From the NCBI GenBank assembly GCA_014526335.1, contig JACTAT010000056.1:466468-530467 (forward strand): a DNA stretch of 64,000 bases, written 5' to 3'. This stretch comes from Chrysaora quinquecirrha (taxonomy: Eukaryota; Cnidaria; Scyphozoa; Semaeostomeae; Pelagiidae). The notes beneath the pieces were generated by a model, which saw only the letters and a list, made by a program, of their open reading frames with translations, did no database searches and had not been told where the DNA came from. Within the stretch, counting starts at the first letter, position 1. Every line of letters begins with the position of its first letter. Both the position numbers and the translations under genes were made by a program. Below are positions 1-11,102 of the stretch, in pieces.

Positions 1-428
1 CAGCTTTTGAACAACATTCACCTAAGCTTTTAAAATAGAACCTGGTCAAATCAGTGAATTTATTTTGTTGCTTTTGAGGCGTGAAATTCAAAATCGACGC
101 AATATGATCAAGGAAGAAATGTCGAGAAATTCAATAATATGTGTGACCAAAGGATACTACTATATATTCAGCAACATGAATCAGAATTTGCATCATATGT
201 ACAGTACAGAGCTTCAGGCATTGTATTGAACTGATAATTAGGTATTTCTCATAGGCTTAAAGGCTTGTGACACCTATTCTATCAAATCTTTCTATTACAC
301 TTTACTGCAGTAAACATATTGAGATTTTTTATTAAAGTTCCAGAGGCGATGGATGGACCATTTCGTTTGCAACATAAGTCTGTCACATATAGGTTGTAAT
401 TGTAAGTTGCCCAGTAGGAAAAAATTAC

Positions 429-783
429 AGTAGTTATTCGATTATCCGACCCCTCGTTTATCCTGACTTTGATTATCCGGTCCGTCAAAAATGTTCAACT
501 ACGAAAGCATTATTCAGCGAATATTATATTTTTCTTTACACAAACCATTCAAAGATTAAAATATCACGCAGAAATTATCACAAAATCACCCTAAAACGTC
601 AAATACTCTAGGTAGTATGTGGAGAATTTTTTGTTTGAAAAATAATCTTAAAACGCTACTCTTGTAAGTTTGTAACTGGTTTTTGCTGTTATTATATATT
701 CTCGATTATTCGGAATTTTGGATTATCCGCACAAATTTTGAAAAACTCAGGTCCTGAGTAGGCCAGATAATCGAATAACTACT
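429..783. mobile_element. Tigger/pogo-like MITE
   Basis: The left end reads TA-CAGTAGTTATTCGATTATCC and the right end is its inverted counterpart (cagataatcgaataactac). The interior carries further gattatccg motifs. TA target and CAGT start are typical of pogo/Tigger-type Tc1-mariner elements. It has no transposase reading frame, so it is non-autonomous. It lies in a UBE2Q intron. A shorter copy is at 37,974-38,204. The remainder of positions 1-858 shows no exon I can support. Confidence 0.75.
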
Positions 784-858
784 ACTTGAATCAATGTGAG
801 TATTCAATAAAAAATGTATGAAAAGTATTCAAGGAAATAAACTATTACAAGTTGGCAC

Positions 859-3800
859 CTTTAAATGCTCTTCTCTTTGAGTAACTTTGATTTTCTCTAA
901 CAATGCATAATTATCAGCACCAATTTCTGCTTTCTCTTTTACTTCTTCCCTGAAATACATTTAGTCAAGTAAATCAATTTAATTTTAATTAGCACCTATA
1001 CCAAGTCAGCTGATTGTATTCACAGCTGTGTGAAGGGAAAAGTCATGGGGGAGCCAGACTACAATTTAAGGACACAGCTAAGAGAAAATTGAAATCATGG
1101 GAAATTGATATAGAGGGATGGCAAAGGGCTGCAGGTAACACTTCCCTACATATGGGTTACCTTTTCATACATATTTTCTACCCATAGGAAGCATAGTCTA
1201 GCATAGTCAAATATATAGGATGTTTTGAAACCCTTATTGAAGTTTTTGCTGTTGCACATTGGCTAGTATGGTTAAAATTATTAATGCGGAGTTATCTTCA
1301 CAATGTTAAACTGCAGTTGAACTGCTATAAATAGATATAAAATTACTTCTATACATGGGTCCACATGGGTAACAAACTTGAATTGTAGAGCCATAGATGA
1401 TTATTGTTTGGAAAACCTGAGTGGCATGTTTGGGGAATATGGAAAATGCATTACCAACTTACCCCAGCTGTACCCCCACATGACCCAGGGGAGAGCTTGT
1501 CATCAAACCAAAGACATAGAACAGTCATTGTAGATATTTACTGATAGCAAGAGAGAGAAGAGATGGTAATTTTTCATTCTTACGATGTTGTTGTCTCTTC
1601 CTCAAAATCTAAATTCTCATCAAGCTCAAAGTCATCTTGATCCTGCAAGAGACAATTTTATAAACCATTAGTGTCATTAAAAGAAATGTCAAACAAACAA
1701 AATCTTTAATCAAGGTCAGGCAAGTCACTAAGTCCTACCCTAAAAGAAGTCCTGTCTTTTGCAGAAATTACTTGTCTCATAGAGGTTACGTTTTGCACTG
1801 GATTTCTATATTTTGTACTAACAAAAATTTTGTACTGGACAGTATATTCTGTATTAGAAAAAATACTCTCTACTACTCTAAAGGGTTAAAATTTCTAAAC
1901 AGCAAATTGATGGGACACAGGACCAAGTCTAATGAGCTCAGAGATGAGAGACGGAAAATATTGAAGCATGCAGGGTTTCAACTGTCAAACATTTGGGACT
2001 CAAATTAAATTGTAATAATATCTTACATAATAAAAATATTTGACCTATAAGTTATATAACATTAGAATCAAGATCAGTTAATTTCCCCTGGAATTGCATT
2101 ACACAATGTTTAAACTACAATGCATCAAGGAGGATTTCCACTTATCTGTTTTTCAGTGGGAACAGGAATAGGAACAGGAACGGGCAAAGGAATTCTCCCA
2201 TTCCGATTCCTATTCCCGTTCCTGTTCCTGTGACCAAAAGGACAAGTGGAAATCCAGCTTTGGTAAATTTCATTGAAAACAGATCATTATTTCCCATTAA
2301 AAAGATACTATTGGACCCTTGATCAATTTTTATCAACTAAACGTCATCTTTTGGCAAAGCTAACCTCAATGCCTTCATCTTCATTTATTTCAATTGCTCT
2401 CTGTTCTTCCTCTGATAAATCCGTTTTCTCTTCTTCAACCTAAAAGACAATTTGACTTCATTTTTTGACATGTTTTGTTGTGGCTTATAATCAAGAGCAG
2501 CTTATAAACAAGGGATGCTCACATTATTTTATCTAGCCCCTCAAACCTTTATCATGATACCTGCCCCTCCTCATTCTAACCTTTCTTCGATATATTTTGG
2601 CATCAGTTACCAGTTTTGTGGCTGTTGCTTTTAATCTTTAAGGGTGGCTTACTTTTTTCTTGAACATAATTTTGTGCCCCTTATATTCAAGGGCAGCTTG
2701 TAAACAAGGGCGGCTTACAGCTGATGAAATACGGTAGGAATAAACAGCTTCAAAGAGGTCTGGGTTGGTACAACTTTTCTCTGGAAAATGGTAAAATCTC
2801 AAGTAAGGGAATCCGAATCCCCTTCAAGTGCAAAGACTGGAATTGTAGTCATTTCAGGAGAGATATTGAAGTTCCAGCTTATCTGCTCTAGGAGGCATTT
2901 AATCCCATTTAATCAATGATTTTCCTTTATGTGAGTTACTTTCATCTTGTTTCCTGAGTAAGTTTCTAAGATTTTTCAACAATTACTGTCACAGATCCCT
3001 TTCTCTCATTTTCTTCTACAATTATTGAATTGGAATTAAAATCTGCTGCACTACCTCTCATAGTGGCACTGAAATCAAGGTTGTTGAGTGCTTAGAGGGT
3101 TCCCTTTCAAGATCTACCATTTTCCAGAAAAATGTTTCACTGACCCAGACCTCTTTGAAAAGGTCTATAGAAAGCCCTTTTCAGCTCTTACAACTTTCAG
3201 CACTTACTATGTTCTTCTGCTTGGCTTCAACTAGAAATCAATGAATCTTATTCCTAATACATTCAAAAATAAAATATAAAATTACCTCCATTGGTTCATC
3301 TTTTTCTAATACTTCCACATAAGATGGTATTGCAATATTGAGAGTTTTCAACAGTTCTTTGACTAGATATCTTGTCATTGCCAATAGAACTCTATTTGAA
3401 GAAGCTTTTACACTATTCACTGTCTCAACTAGGTCTATTATGGTTGAATCTTCTGATTCTGAGAACCACATTGGAGGCGAGCTTGGGTACATGCCCTTTA
3501 CAAAAATGAAATATCAATGGTTAAAATGTTTTAATAATTTTAATAAAAACATCATTAATTACAATACATCTTTGCAACCACACAAACTGATGGCTTAAAC
3601 AGGAAAGTCAGTCAGAGAACCTGACAAAATAAAATGACTGTTAGACCACAAATCAATTTGACTAACTCAAGCTGACATTGGGTGCATATCACTGGAAGAT
3701 CTTTGAAACTTTTCAAAATCACAAGATATAAAGTTTTTCATGCCAAAATCACATAAAGAACCAAAATTTTATTCTAGGTGCAAAGTTTTTCCATCTCAGC

Positions 3801-4831
3801 ACTTGTATTATGGATTAAACGAGCATTCACAGTTAAAAGTGTTTGAGTTTTACAAAACTTCAAAATTGCGATAAACAGCAGAATCATTTTCAGGCATACT
3901 TAAAAGCTTTTTTCGTCTGACACTCCTCAGAGTATGAACGTCAGAAACAGACCGAAACAATGAACTAAGGCGGAATTTACATCCAGATGCAGCTCGAAAG
4001 CACCAATCGGAAAGAGAAGCTGAATTGACATTGTTTTTTAAACTGATTGGCGTTTAAAAGCTGATTGGCGTTTAAAACACAATGCCAATTCGGCTTCTCT
4101 TTCAGATTGGTGCATTTTGAGCCGCATCTGGGTACAAATTTTGCCTTAGTTCATTGTTTTGGTCTGTTTCTGACGTTCATTCTTTGATGACTGTCAGAGG
4201 AAAAAAGCTTTTAAGTTCACAGTTAATGATTTTATAAGAGTTTGGATTGAGGGGGGGGGGGGGGTAAAAAGTTTCGCCAATTTCAATTTTTGCGGTCAAA
4301 GCCTTTATGGAAAAATAGGGTTTTGAATGCTCATAAAATTAAGAACACAAGCCCTAGTACAGTGAAACTTTGCACCTAGATAGACTTTGGTGCTTTATAC
4401 GATTTACCAATCAAAAGCTTGGTATTCTGTGATTTCGATGTTGTCAGCTGTTTACTGAAAAGGTATATAAATGCCGCTGATCCACTAGGTTCTCTTAGCT
4501 GCTTTCAGCAGTCAATCAGAAAAGACAAATTCCTCTTTCCCATTTTTAAACAACTCTTATTGTACATAACACAATAACATGCCTGTAGAAGAAAATGATA
4601 ACGTGAAGAAAAGAAAATATTAGATTAATAAGATAATATTAAAATTTAAAAGATGTGTTAAATACTTACAGTAATGTTGCATGAAATTGCATGCACTGTT
4701 CCATTAGTTCCAATGAAATTGAAAGTGAGATCATCAAGGCTTGCTCTTATGGTTCTAAAATGCTCATGAGTTCGGGGGAAAACTTTCTGAAGATATCTGA
4801 CTTCTCGCTTTAACCCCTGCATTGAAGACAT
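859..4831 (-). CDS. UBE2Q: UBE2Q-type ubiquitin-conjugating enzyme E2, 5' exons (partial, runs off left edge)
   Basis: Five exons join in phase: 4670-4831, 3286-3495, 2365-2439, 1584-1642 and 859-949, giving 198 residues. Exon 1 starts MSSMQGLKREVRYL and ends HAISCNIT; exon 2 continues GMYPSSPPMWF. This matches the RWD-like N-terminus of UBE2Q1/UBE2Q2, where CNIT is followed by YPSSSPIWF. Exons 3 and 4 encode the acidic linker (NEDEGIE, DQDDFELDENL) and exon 5 has ALLEKIKVTQREEHLK, equivalent to AILEKIRKTQRQDHLN just before the catalytic UBC fold. The catalytic cysteine region must lie left of position 859, off the window. The family transfers ubiquitin from E1 to substrates. Each junction has GT-AG borders (for example gtaagt after CNIT), and the start ATG is the first in the exon. 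The family assignment is secure; Q1 versus Q2 cannot be told because the split is vertebrate. Confidence 0.9.
2132..2255. mobile_element. Palindromic foldback element
   Basis: A roughly 124 bp hairpin in a UBE2Q intron. Outer arms are ggatttccacttatc and gacaagtggaaatcc, and inner arms are built of ggaacaggaata-type 6-mers that pair with the mirrored tattcccgttcctg block. Almost the whole element is self-complementary, as expected for a short foldback MITE. It has no coding capacity. Confidence 0.7.
3898..4216. mobile_element. MITE with long inverted arms (acttaaaagctttt family)
   Basis: Starts acttaaaagcttttttcgtc and ends ggaaaaaagcttttaagt. The arms are complementary for more than 100 bp, including gaacgtcagaaacagac / gtctgtttctgacgttc. 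The centre has a short duplication, gctgattggcgtttaaa. It lies in UBE2Q intron 1. A related element is at 61,132-61,509, and half-copies are near 5,806-5,855 and 35,433-35,535. No reading frame. Confidence 0.75.
4250..4264 (+). repeat. Poly-G run in UBE2Q intron 1
   Basis: An uninterrupted run of about a dozen or more G bases (gagggggg...taaaa) in an otherwise AT-rich intron. Such runs are length-unstable and a common source of assembly error. I see no function. Confidence 0.8.
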
Positions 4832-6060
4832 CGTGTTGTTGTACCACAGAGAGGCCTAGTAGGCCTGCGGGCCTAAATAAATGTTGGCCAATGACGTAAC
4901 ACGTATCTTTAGTTTCAGAAAGTTAGAACTTGTGCTTCTTTTAATTAAGTGAAGGCGCTCAGAAATTGGAAGGCAGGAACTAGATTCAGCAAGTATAACC
5001 ACTAGAATTAGATTTGGCAACGGTTTAAAGCAATTCACGGGCAAATCATGCGGCTTATCTTTAGTTTCCTTCCGTGGAAGCAAAACAAATGAGTGAAGGC
5101 CTATCCTTATGGCCTAAGCCAAGAAGAGCATTAACCTCAAATCAGTGTTGCAGCCTTTTTGTAAAACAACTTCTTGTCAGCAAATATTGTCAAACAGTTT
5201 TCCGTTAAGTTTAAGTAAAAGTACCTTGTCATTCGCCCTTCGGCCTCAACTCAATAAAAAATTACGGACGAAGAAGTCATGGCAACATTTCATTTCCTTT
5301 ACCCTCTGTTCGCCTTTTCATCAGTGTCTTTTTCGGTGTGTCATGAATCAGTACAATAATGGCGGCAATCAGAATAAGATGATTTCCCCATGGAATCAAT
5401 GATTGTTGATTTTCTTGATTTATGTCATGATTCACTGGTAAAAGCAATTTGATTATTTTAATTTTTTTCAAATAATATTTCCAATAATATCACCAAGACG
5501 ATACACAAAGATAACTATTGGTATTTCGGAACAGTATTGGGACAAGAACAGAGCCCTGTGGTGCCTACAGGTCCTACAGTCTAAAGGTATTTCCTCGAAG
5601 ACATATTATATCGTAAAAACAAGGGTCGGGTGAACTGTAAAGGGTAGCAGAATGTGAACGTGGACTCGTTGCGAAATAGAATTGAGAGAGAAAGGGTACA
5701 CAAGTTTGATTTTGTAACTTTTTGAGTACTGTATAATATATTATTCTATGATTGGTACACAGCTTCAAGATAGCGAACAAGAACGGAAACACCTTCGGTC
5801 ATAATTCAAATCTTTTCTCGTCTGATACTCCTCTGACGTTTATAAGCTTATACTATAGATGTTTTCCAGATCTACAGTACAGAAAGAACACCTAACCTAC
5901 TCCCACAGATGGCTACTGTAGAAACATCAATTAAGATCTTTGTATCCTGAACTGCCAAAACATTGTTAATGTTAAATTCTCGTCTCTTGACCGAATTTGC
6001 AATGTGGTTCTACAAAAGAATTCCTCTGAAACGGATAGAAAAACCCTAGCACTAGTCCCA

Positions 6061-6206
6061 TACACACTTTTTTTTATAAGAATATCCTAATTTTTGCCGA
6101 GGCTCGAACTTTTCCATTGTTATTCTTAAATTTCCATTGTTCTTTGGCAATTTTGAACCTGAATATTCTTATAGATTGTATTCTTATAATAAAAAAAGTG
6201 TGTATC
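6061..6206. mobile_element. Foldback MITE, tacacactttttttataag family
   Basis: The 146 bp element starts tacacactttttttttataa and ends ttataataaaaaaagtgtgta, the two ends being inverted repeats. The inner part repeats ttccattgtt. Longer relatives with the same kind of ends are at 16,508-16,872 and 59,904-60,287. Confidence 0.75.
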
Positions 6207-6879
6207 CTTTTTCAGAAATGGGGTGCGTGCTAATTAACTCTTCAAGAGCATAGCATTATAATTGTTGCAGAAATATGACAAAATGCTGCGATTATCAAAA
6301 GGGATCATCGGTGTAAACTTTTATAACTTTTGACAAGTCAAGCAAAAAAGATGTGTAACCTGGTGTGAAAGAAGACAGAGGTCTCCAACGAATTAAGAAA
6401 ACTGAAAATCCTTTAGAGATTACAGTGATAATAGCGGAAAGATAGAGGTTCAGTATCGCAGAAAAAAAAAGCTGGCTGGCAAAAGTTCGTCGATGAATAA
6501 ATCATGTAGCAAATATTTCCTGCACTGATCTTCTTCAAAGCTAGAATCCTGCTGATCTGTAGGCGTTTTTGAATTCAGAAAAAGGACAACAGACAGCTTT
6601 TGAAATAAGGAATCCCATGTTCGTGTCTGTGTTGTGGCAGCGAGTTCAGCTTTGTCGTTCAACGCGGGGTTTGTGTTTACTTGCATGCTGCATCTTGCGA
6701 TTGGTATTTCTATTTTGAAACTGACCTTGTCAACATTGGAGCTCAATGTATTTCCTCGATGGTTTCTCTGAAAAATCACGAAATTATTGCCGAGTAAAAT
6801 TTGCAGGCTCTTGAAAGAGAAACGCCGGATTTGGTGGTGGGGTGTGTGTGGTGTGTGCTGCTTGTATAGCCTATACGAA

Positions 6880-7310
6880 AACTGGAAACACACGAAAATC
6901 TTGAGTAATTTCCACATTTTTCAAGGCTTTCGAAAGAAAAAGAGAAAGCAAAGATATATTGGATAAAAAACAACTATTCCTTTCCTGCAGATTCTGAAAC
7001 AGAAATTGCCAGCTCACGAAAATACTGTATTGCGTATAATCTACACATTTATCCAGGCGATTTGGATTTGGGAAAGAGATAGAGAAATACAAAGATTTGT
7101 TCTTAAAATTGTGTAAGAAAACCTCGAAGAAAACCACTCCTTTTCCTGAACCTTCTGGAACAGAAACTGGCAACTCACGAAAATATTGTACTGAGTAATC
7201 TATACATTTGTCCAGGCTTTGGACAGAGAAAAAAATAACTAGATTGTACTGTCAATTGGATAAGAAAGCCGTTCCTTTTCCTCTTTCTTTGAAACAGGCA
7301 GTTGTTGTGG
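6880..7310 (+). repeat. Minisatellite, about 150 bp unit, upstream of FBXO36
   Basis: About three diverged tandem copies. Shared blocks are gaaactggcaactcacgaaa, then tatt-gt-ctgagtaatctata, cattt-tccaggcttt, agagaaa, and ggataagaaa-c---tccttttcct. Copies begin near 6,880, 6,995 and 7,155. The array ends just 70 bp before the FBXO36 start, so part may be transcribed as 5' UTR or lie in the promoter. Confidence 0.6.
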
Positions 7311-7378
7311 TGAAATAAATTGATAAAAAAATTTACAGTAACCGAGAGAAACAATTAAAAATATAACAAAGTACAATA

Positions 7379-10300
7379 ATGGCCAACGTTGAATCATTAT
7401 GTGTTATGGGAATGTCACTAACCTTGAAGGAGCCAAAGCCAAAGGCATCCTGCTCAACTATGGCAAAGCAACGAAATACAAAGAATACAAAAATCGAGAA
7501 AATATACACGATATCAGGGCAAGCTCCTAGTCCGAGCAAAGATTACTTTGAGCTGATAGTTGCAAGGGAGCTCGTGGTATGGCGAGTTTGGCATATCAAG
7601 TATAAGCATCATCGAAGGATCTTACCAAGCGAAGAGAAATTAAGCCTCGAGGAATTCCAGAATGATGGGAAAATGCATCGTGACATAACAAAAACTTTTG
7701 GTGAAGATGTTCTGCATATTGCATTAGCATACGCATCAAAAGAATGGCTTGCAAGGGTTCCTCAAGCAATTTTGCTGAAAATCGTCTCGTATTTGGATGT
7801 AAAGGATCTTTGTATGCTTTCAAAGGTATGGCTAACATCTAATCTTTTTTATTAGCAACCCGACACAAAATGTATGCTATAGGTATGCTGAAAATATACG
7901 AGATTCAAAACCTCAGAGTTTCTAATTGATTGTCAAACCATAGGCGCTTTCTCTTGGCACTTAGTACTTAGCTACTTTCGTTGCAATACATAAGGCCACA
8001 CTTTTTAGCTTTGCATGCTAAAATGGTAGTGCGAATTGGAAATAGCTATTTACACTGCTAAACAAAAAATTGGAAAAAAAAACCTTAAAAAGTAATGGCT
8101 AAATGTATAGTTCGAGCCCCGTATAGGTGCTTAGTAATCACGAGCGTTTTATTGAGACAAGTAGAGAGGGTGATAACTCTAAGTCCATAGAAAAGTATAT
8201 TTCTCATGTATATTCGTGTATATTTATTTATTTTGTTACTCCCGTCATGTATATTCGACATCCATGCCAAATATATATACAGACATGTATGCTGCTATAG
8301 AGGGCTGAGCATAGCCGAAACAAAGCCAAAGGGGAGGAGATCCTTGGCGCGCTTTGAACCCCCTCTCTTACCAATTACTTAATACAGGAATGTCACAGAA
8401 GCCGTATAGAATCTAGAAATTGTCAAGAATGGACGAAGCCAGCATATTTCAAGAAACGCAGAAAAGTTTTGCCCAAATGTAGTGCTGTAAAACCCTAGCT
8501 ATACATGAGATAAATTTCGGTACAAAACTGCCCAGTTTTCTAAATTGAGAAGTTCCTGGAAATTTTTTTGAATTTCTCATATTCAGAAACTTCAAGAGCC
8601 CCATCCCAAGGCCTGTGCTAAATGGATCCCACAAGCAAACGTGTCTTTAGATTGTGAAAGCGAAATGCAACTAGACGCCCCAGTTACTTTTAAGTCGAAG
8701 GGATCACTCAATGGTCATTCCCTGATCGCAAACTTATTTGTGCCACAGCTAGAAACCGACAGCTTTTCTTCGGCGAAAACGTTTCCATTTTCGAAGGGTT
8801 TTTGGCGTCTAAGATTTCGTATATTGGCACCAAATACAAAATTCTAGAAGGATTTCAGACCACCTAGGATAATCTTATTTTAAATCAGCGCTATCCTCCC
8901 TGTGCGCACAAAGAGAGGACATAAGGCTAATAAGATTTGTTGGCCTGGGCATACAATACCATTTTAGTAATTTTTGTCTTCGTAGTTAAGTTTATTGTAC
9001 TCTTAAAGATTTTATAGGGTGTTTCGTCCAGATCCGTATTCCATGGGTTAGTTGCGCAGTTCGAAATGGTCGCAGCATCGAAAAAATCGCTGCACGCTTT
9101 CAAAAGGAAACCAATTGAGCCTGCGCACAAATCACTGTCGATCAGATAGTCATCTACAGCAGGAAAACTCGCCCAGGTTTAAGTCTGTTTTGGTGTCTTT
9201 CTTTTTGTCCCAATCCATATTCTAGGCTTCCATTCCACTGTATGCCTTTTCGTATTACGGACCTCCGTCCCCCCGTTTTTCTGACTGTGTATTATAGATT
9301 TTCATTCCGCCCCACTCCTGTATGTATTCCAAACTTCCATTCTGCTGTATTCCTTTCCGTAATTCGTACTTCAATTCCGCCGTATTTCTCCGTATAACAG
9401 ACTCATTCCACCATATTCCATTCCACATTCCAAACTGCCATTCTGTTGTATTCTTGATCGCATTACAGACTTCCCTTCCACTGTATTCCTTTCCGTATTC
9501 CAAACTTCCATTCTGCTGTATTCCTTTCCGCAATTCGTACTTCAGTTCCGCCGTATTCTTCTCCGTATAACAGACTCATTCCACCATATTCCTTTCCACA
9601 TTTCAAACTTCCAGTCTGCCGTATTCTTGTCCGCATTACAGACTTCAATTCCGCCGTATTCCTGTCTGTAGAATAGAGGTTTCCGCAAAAGATGGCCACT
9701 GTTTCTGTCAACCCCTTGTTTTTCATAAGGTTTACGAAGGGAATTCTGGGAATAATTTCCTTAGCTACGAATTCAACATCTGCTGCTATGTAAAATACGT
9801 AACTAAGGAAATTATTCCCAGAATTCCTTTCGAAAATCTTTAATGAAAACAGTAGGCAAAAGCGGCCGCCATCTTTTGCCGAAGCGTCTATAGACGTTCA
9901 TTCCAGACATTTATTCCTTTCAGTATTACAGACTTCAATTCCGCCGTATTCCAGATTTCCATTCCGCCGGTCCACTAATGAAACAGAGACGATGACTCAT
10001 CCCATCTCTGCTTTTCTCCTTGGAATGCTGGACCTGCGGAATTGGAGGGAATCTGATAAGCAGATAGTTTCTGGAAATACATTGTACTTTGTACAAGACA
10101 AAAATGCTTCTCAAACGCTTTCAAACTAAGTTCAAAAGCTAACATGGTCTGAGAGAAAGATAGATATTTTGACTGTGTTTGCTATGACAACCATGCTTTC
10201 CCTATGTTCCTCCAGCTGTGGTTATGTTGAATAACAACTATGTTTTCCCTGTGTTTTACACAATAGGTCTGTGATACACTGCGGATTCGATGTCAAGACA

Positions 10301-10449
10301 ACAAGATATGGAAATCTGCTTTTCTAAAAACATTTGGTCATTGGGATGATCTCCGTGAGAGAAGAGCGAAAAAAATTGGATGGAAAATTGTTTTTGCTGA
10401 AGAATGGCAAAGAAAGAAAGTGAAGAAAATTGACTGGGACAGTCTTTAA
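7379..10449 (+). CDS. FBXO36: F-box only protein 36 (two exons)
   Basis: Exon 1 is 7379-7825 (149 codons) and exon 2 is 10267-10449 (60 codons plus stop), both in phase 0, giving 209 residues against 188 in human FBXO36. Exon 1 carries SGQAPSPSKDYFELIVAR, matching VGQGPAPSKDYYQLLVTR of the human protein, and the F-box core VPQAILLKIVSYLDVKDLCM. The donor is AAG|GTATGG; the acceptor is ACACAATAG|GTCTGTG. Exon 2 gives CQDNKIWKSAFLKTFGHW and a basic KKIGWKIVFAEEWQRKK end, in line with the family's GWRQLFFTNKLQLQR end. F-box proteins recruit substrates to SCF (Skp1-cullin-F-box) ubiquitin ligases; the substrate of FBXO36 is not known to me. An alternative start is the Met at 7460 (MAKQRNTK), which would fit the human length better. 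Confidence 0.9.
9235..9965 (+). repeat. Degenerate attcc-rich minisatellite in the FBXO36 intron
   Basis: Variants of ttccgtattccaaacttccat and tctgctgtattcctttccg recur at about 30-35 bp intervals from 9,235 to 9,700, with one more stretch at 9,900-9,970. The two parts are separated by an inserted palindromic MITE (9,683-9,888), which dates the insertion after the array. Open frames across it on both strands come only from the repeat. Confidence 0.75.
9683..9888. mobile_element. Near-perfect palindromic MITE inserted in a minisatellite
   Basis: Outer ends are ttccgcaaaagatggcc and gccatcttttgccgaa. Inner arms at 9,734-9,769 and 9,797-9,832 (gaattctgggaataatttcc and complement) match almost base for base around a 27 bp loop. 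The whole can fold into one hairpin. It has no coding capacity. Confidence 0.75.
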
Positions 10450-10487
10450 AAAACAAACTGGAATTTAGAGTATTCACTTTTAATAAT

Positions 10488-10751
10488 ACACTTCTTTTTA
10501 ATAAGCAACTGCACCTTAGGTCCATCCCTCGAAGTTGCTTAAAATATCTTTATTAAGTATTAAGTAATTCAGCCCTCACAAAATGGCTGGTACCCCATTA
10601 AAACTCTTATTTTTGCTCTCTTCTTGGTTTCAATGTAATTGACAAGTTTGAAACGATGTAATTTATAAGAAAAGCTATCTTAACAAAAACGTTTAGCAAA
10701 ATTTCAGCCCTAGTTGCTTATTAAGCAGTTGCTTTTTTTTTAAGAAGTGTA
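10488..10751. mobile_element. MITE, agttgcttattaaaaagtgta family
   Basis: Starts acacttctttttaataagca and ends cagttgctttttttttaaga followed by agtgt; the ends are inverted repeats. Interior motifs such as cagccct-agttgctta are shared with the copies at 20,023-20,457 and 32,163-32,534. It begins about 40 bp past the FBXO36 stop codon, so it may lie in that 3' UTR. Confidence 0.75.
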
Positions 10752-11024
10752 TAACAATGTATTAGCTCTTTGAGTAGCACACCTCTAAACTCTACGATAC
10801 CATGGCGAAATTTTAGTGATTTTCGTCAAGGAAATACGAATTATCGTTAAAGTTATATGCCCTTTTTCGCGAAAACAATTTGCTAACACTGTAAACGTAA
10901 AGCTAAGAAAAAGGTTAGCGACTCGCCTATGTTCTATGATCTTCAAACACTATTTTATTCGAACAAATTGACAAGAAATTAAGAATGAGAAAACATAAGA
11001 ACATTTCGAAGCTGAGATTACCTT

Positions 11025-11102
11025 AAGGGAATTAATTTTCGCGGGAACTTATTTTCGCGGAAATGACCAAAATCCGCGAAAACGGCGAAAATTAATTCCC
11101 TT
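11025..11102. repeat. 78 bp perfect-arm hairpin
   Basis: aagggaattaattttcgc pairs with gcgaaaattaattccctt, with further inner pairing of tttcgcggaaat and atccgcgaaaa. A short foldback element or its solo ends. Intergenic, no coding capacity. Confidence 0.65.

Larger units (their letters stand above)
4832..7378. other. Intergenic region between UBE2Q and FBXO36
   Basis: The head-to-head spacer between the two starts. The first 300 bp upstream of UBE2Q are likely to hold its promoter, but I see no TATA box or other named site. It contains a half-copy of the acttaaaagctttt MITE (about 5,806-5,855), a complete foldback MITE at 6,061-6,206 and a minisatellite at 6,880-7,310. Reading frames here are short and lack codon or family signals. 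A minus-strand frame at 5,277-5,471 has a possible hydrophobic segment but no recognisable relative. Confidence 0.5.

Noticed and set aside
5277..5471. Minus-strand 64-codon frame with a hydrophobic segment (HLILIAAIIVLIHDTP)
   Set aside because: It could be a small membrane protein, but there is no recognisable relative, splice support or neighbouring exon; left unannotated as a gene.
9255..9726. Frames with repeated GIQQNGSLEYGKEY-type peptides
   Set aside because: Both strands open over a degenerate attcc repeat, with a MITE inserted; no start or splice support.
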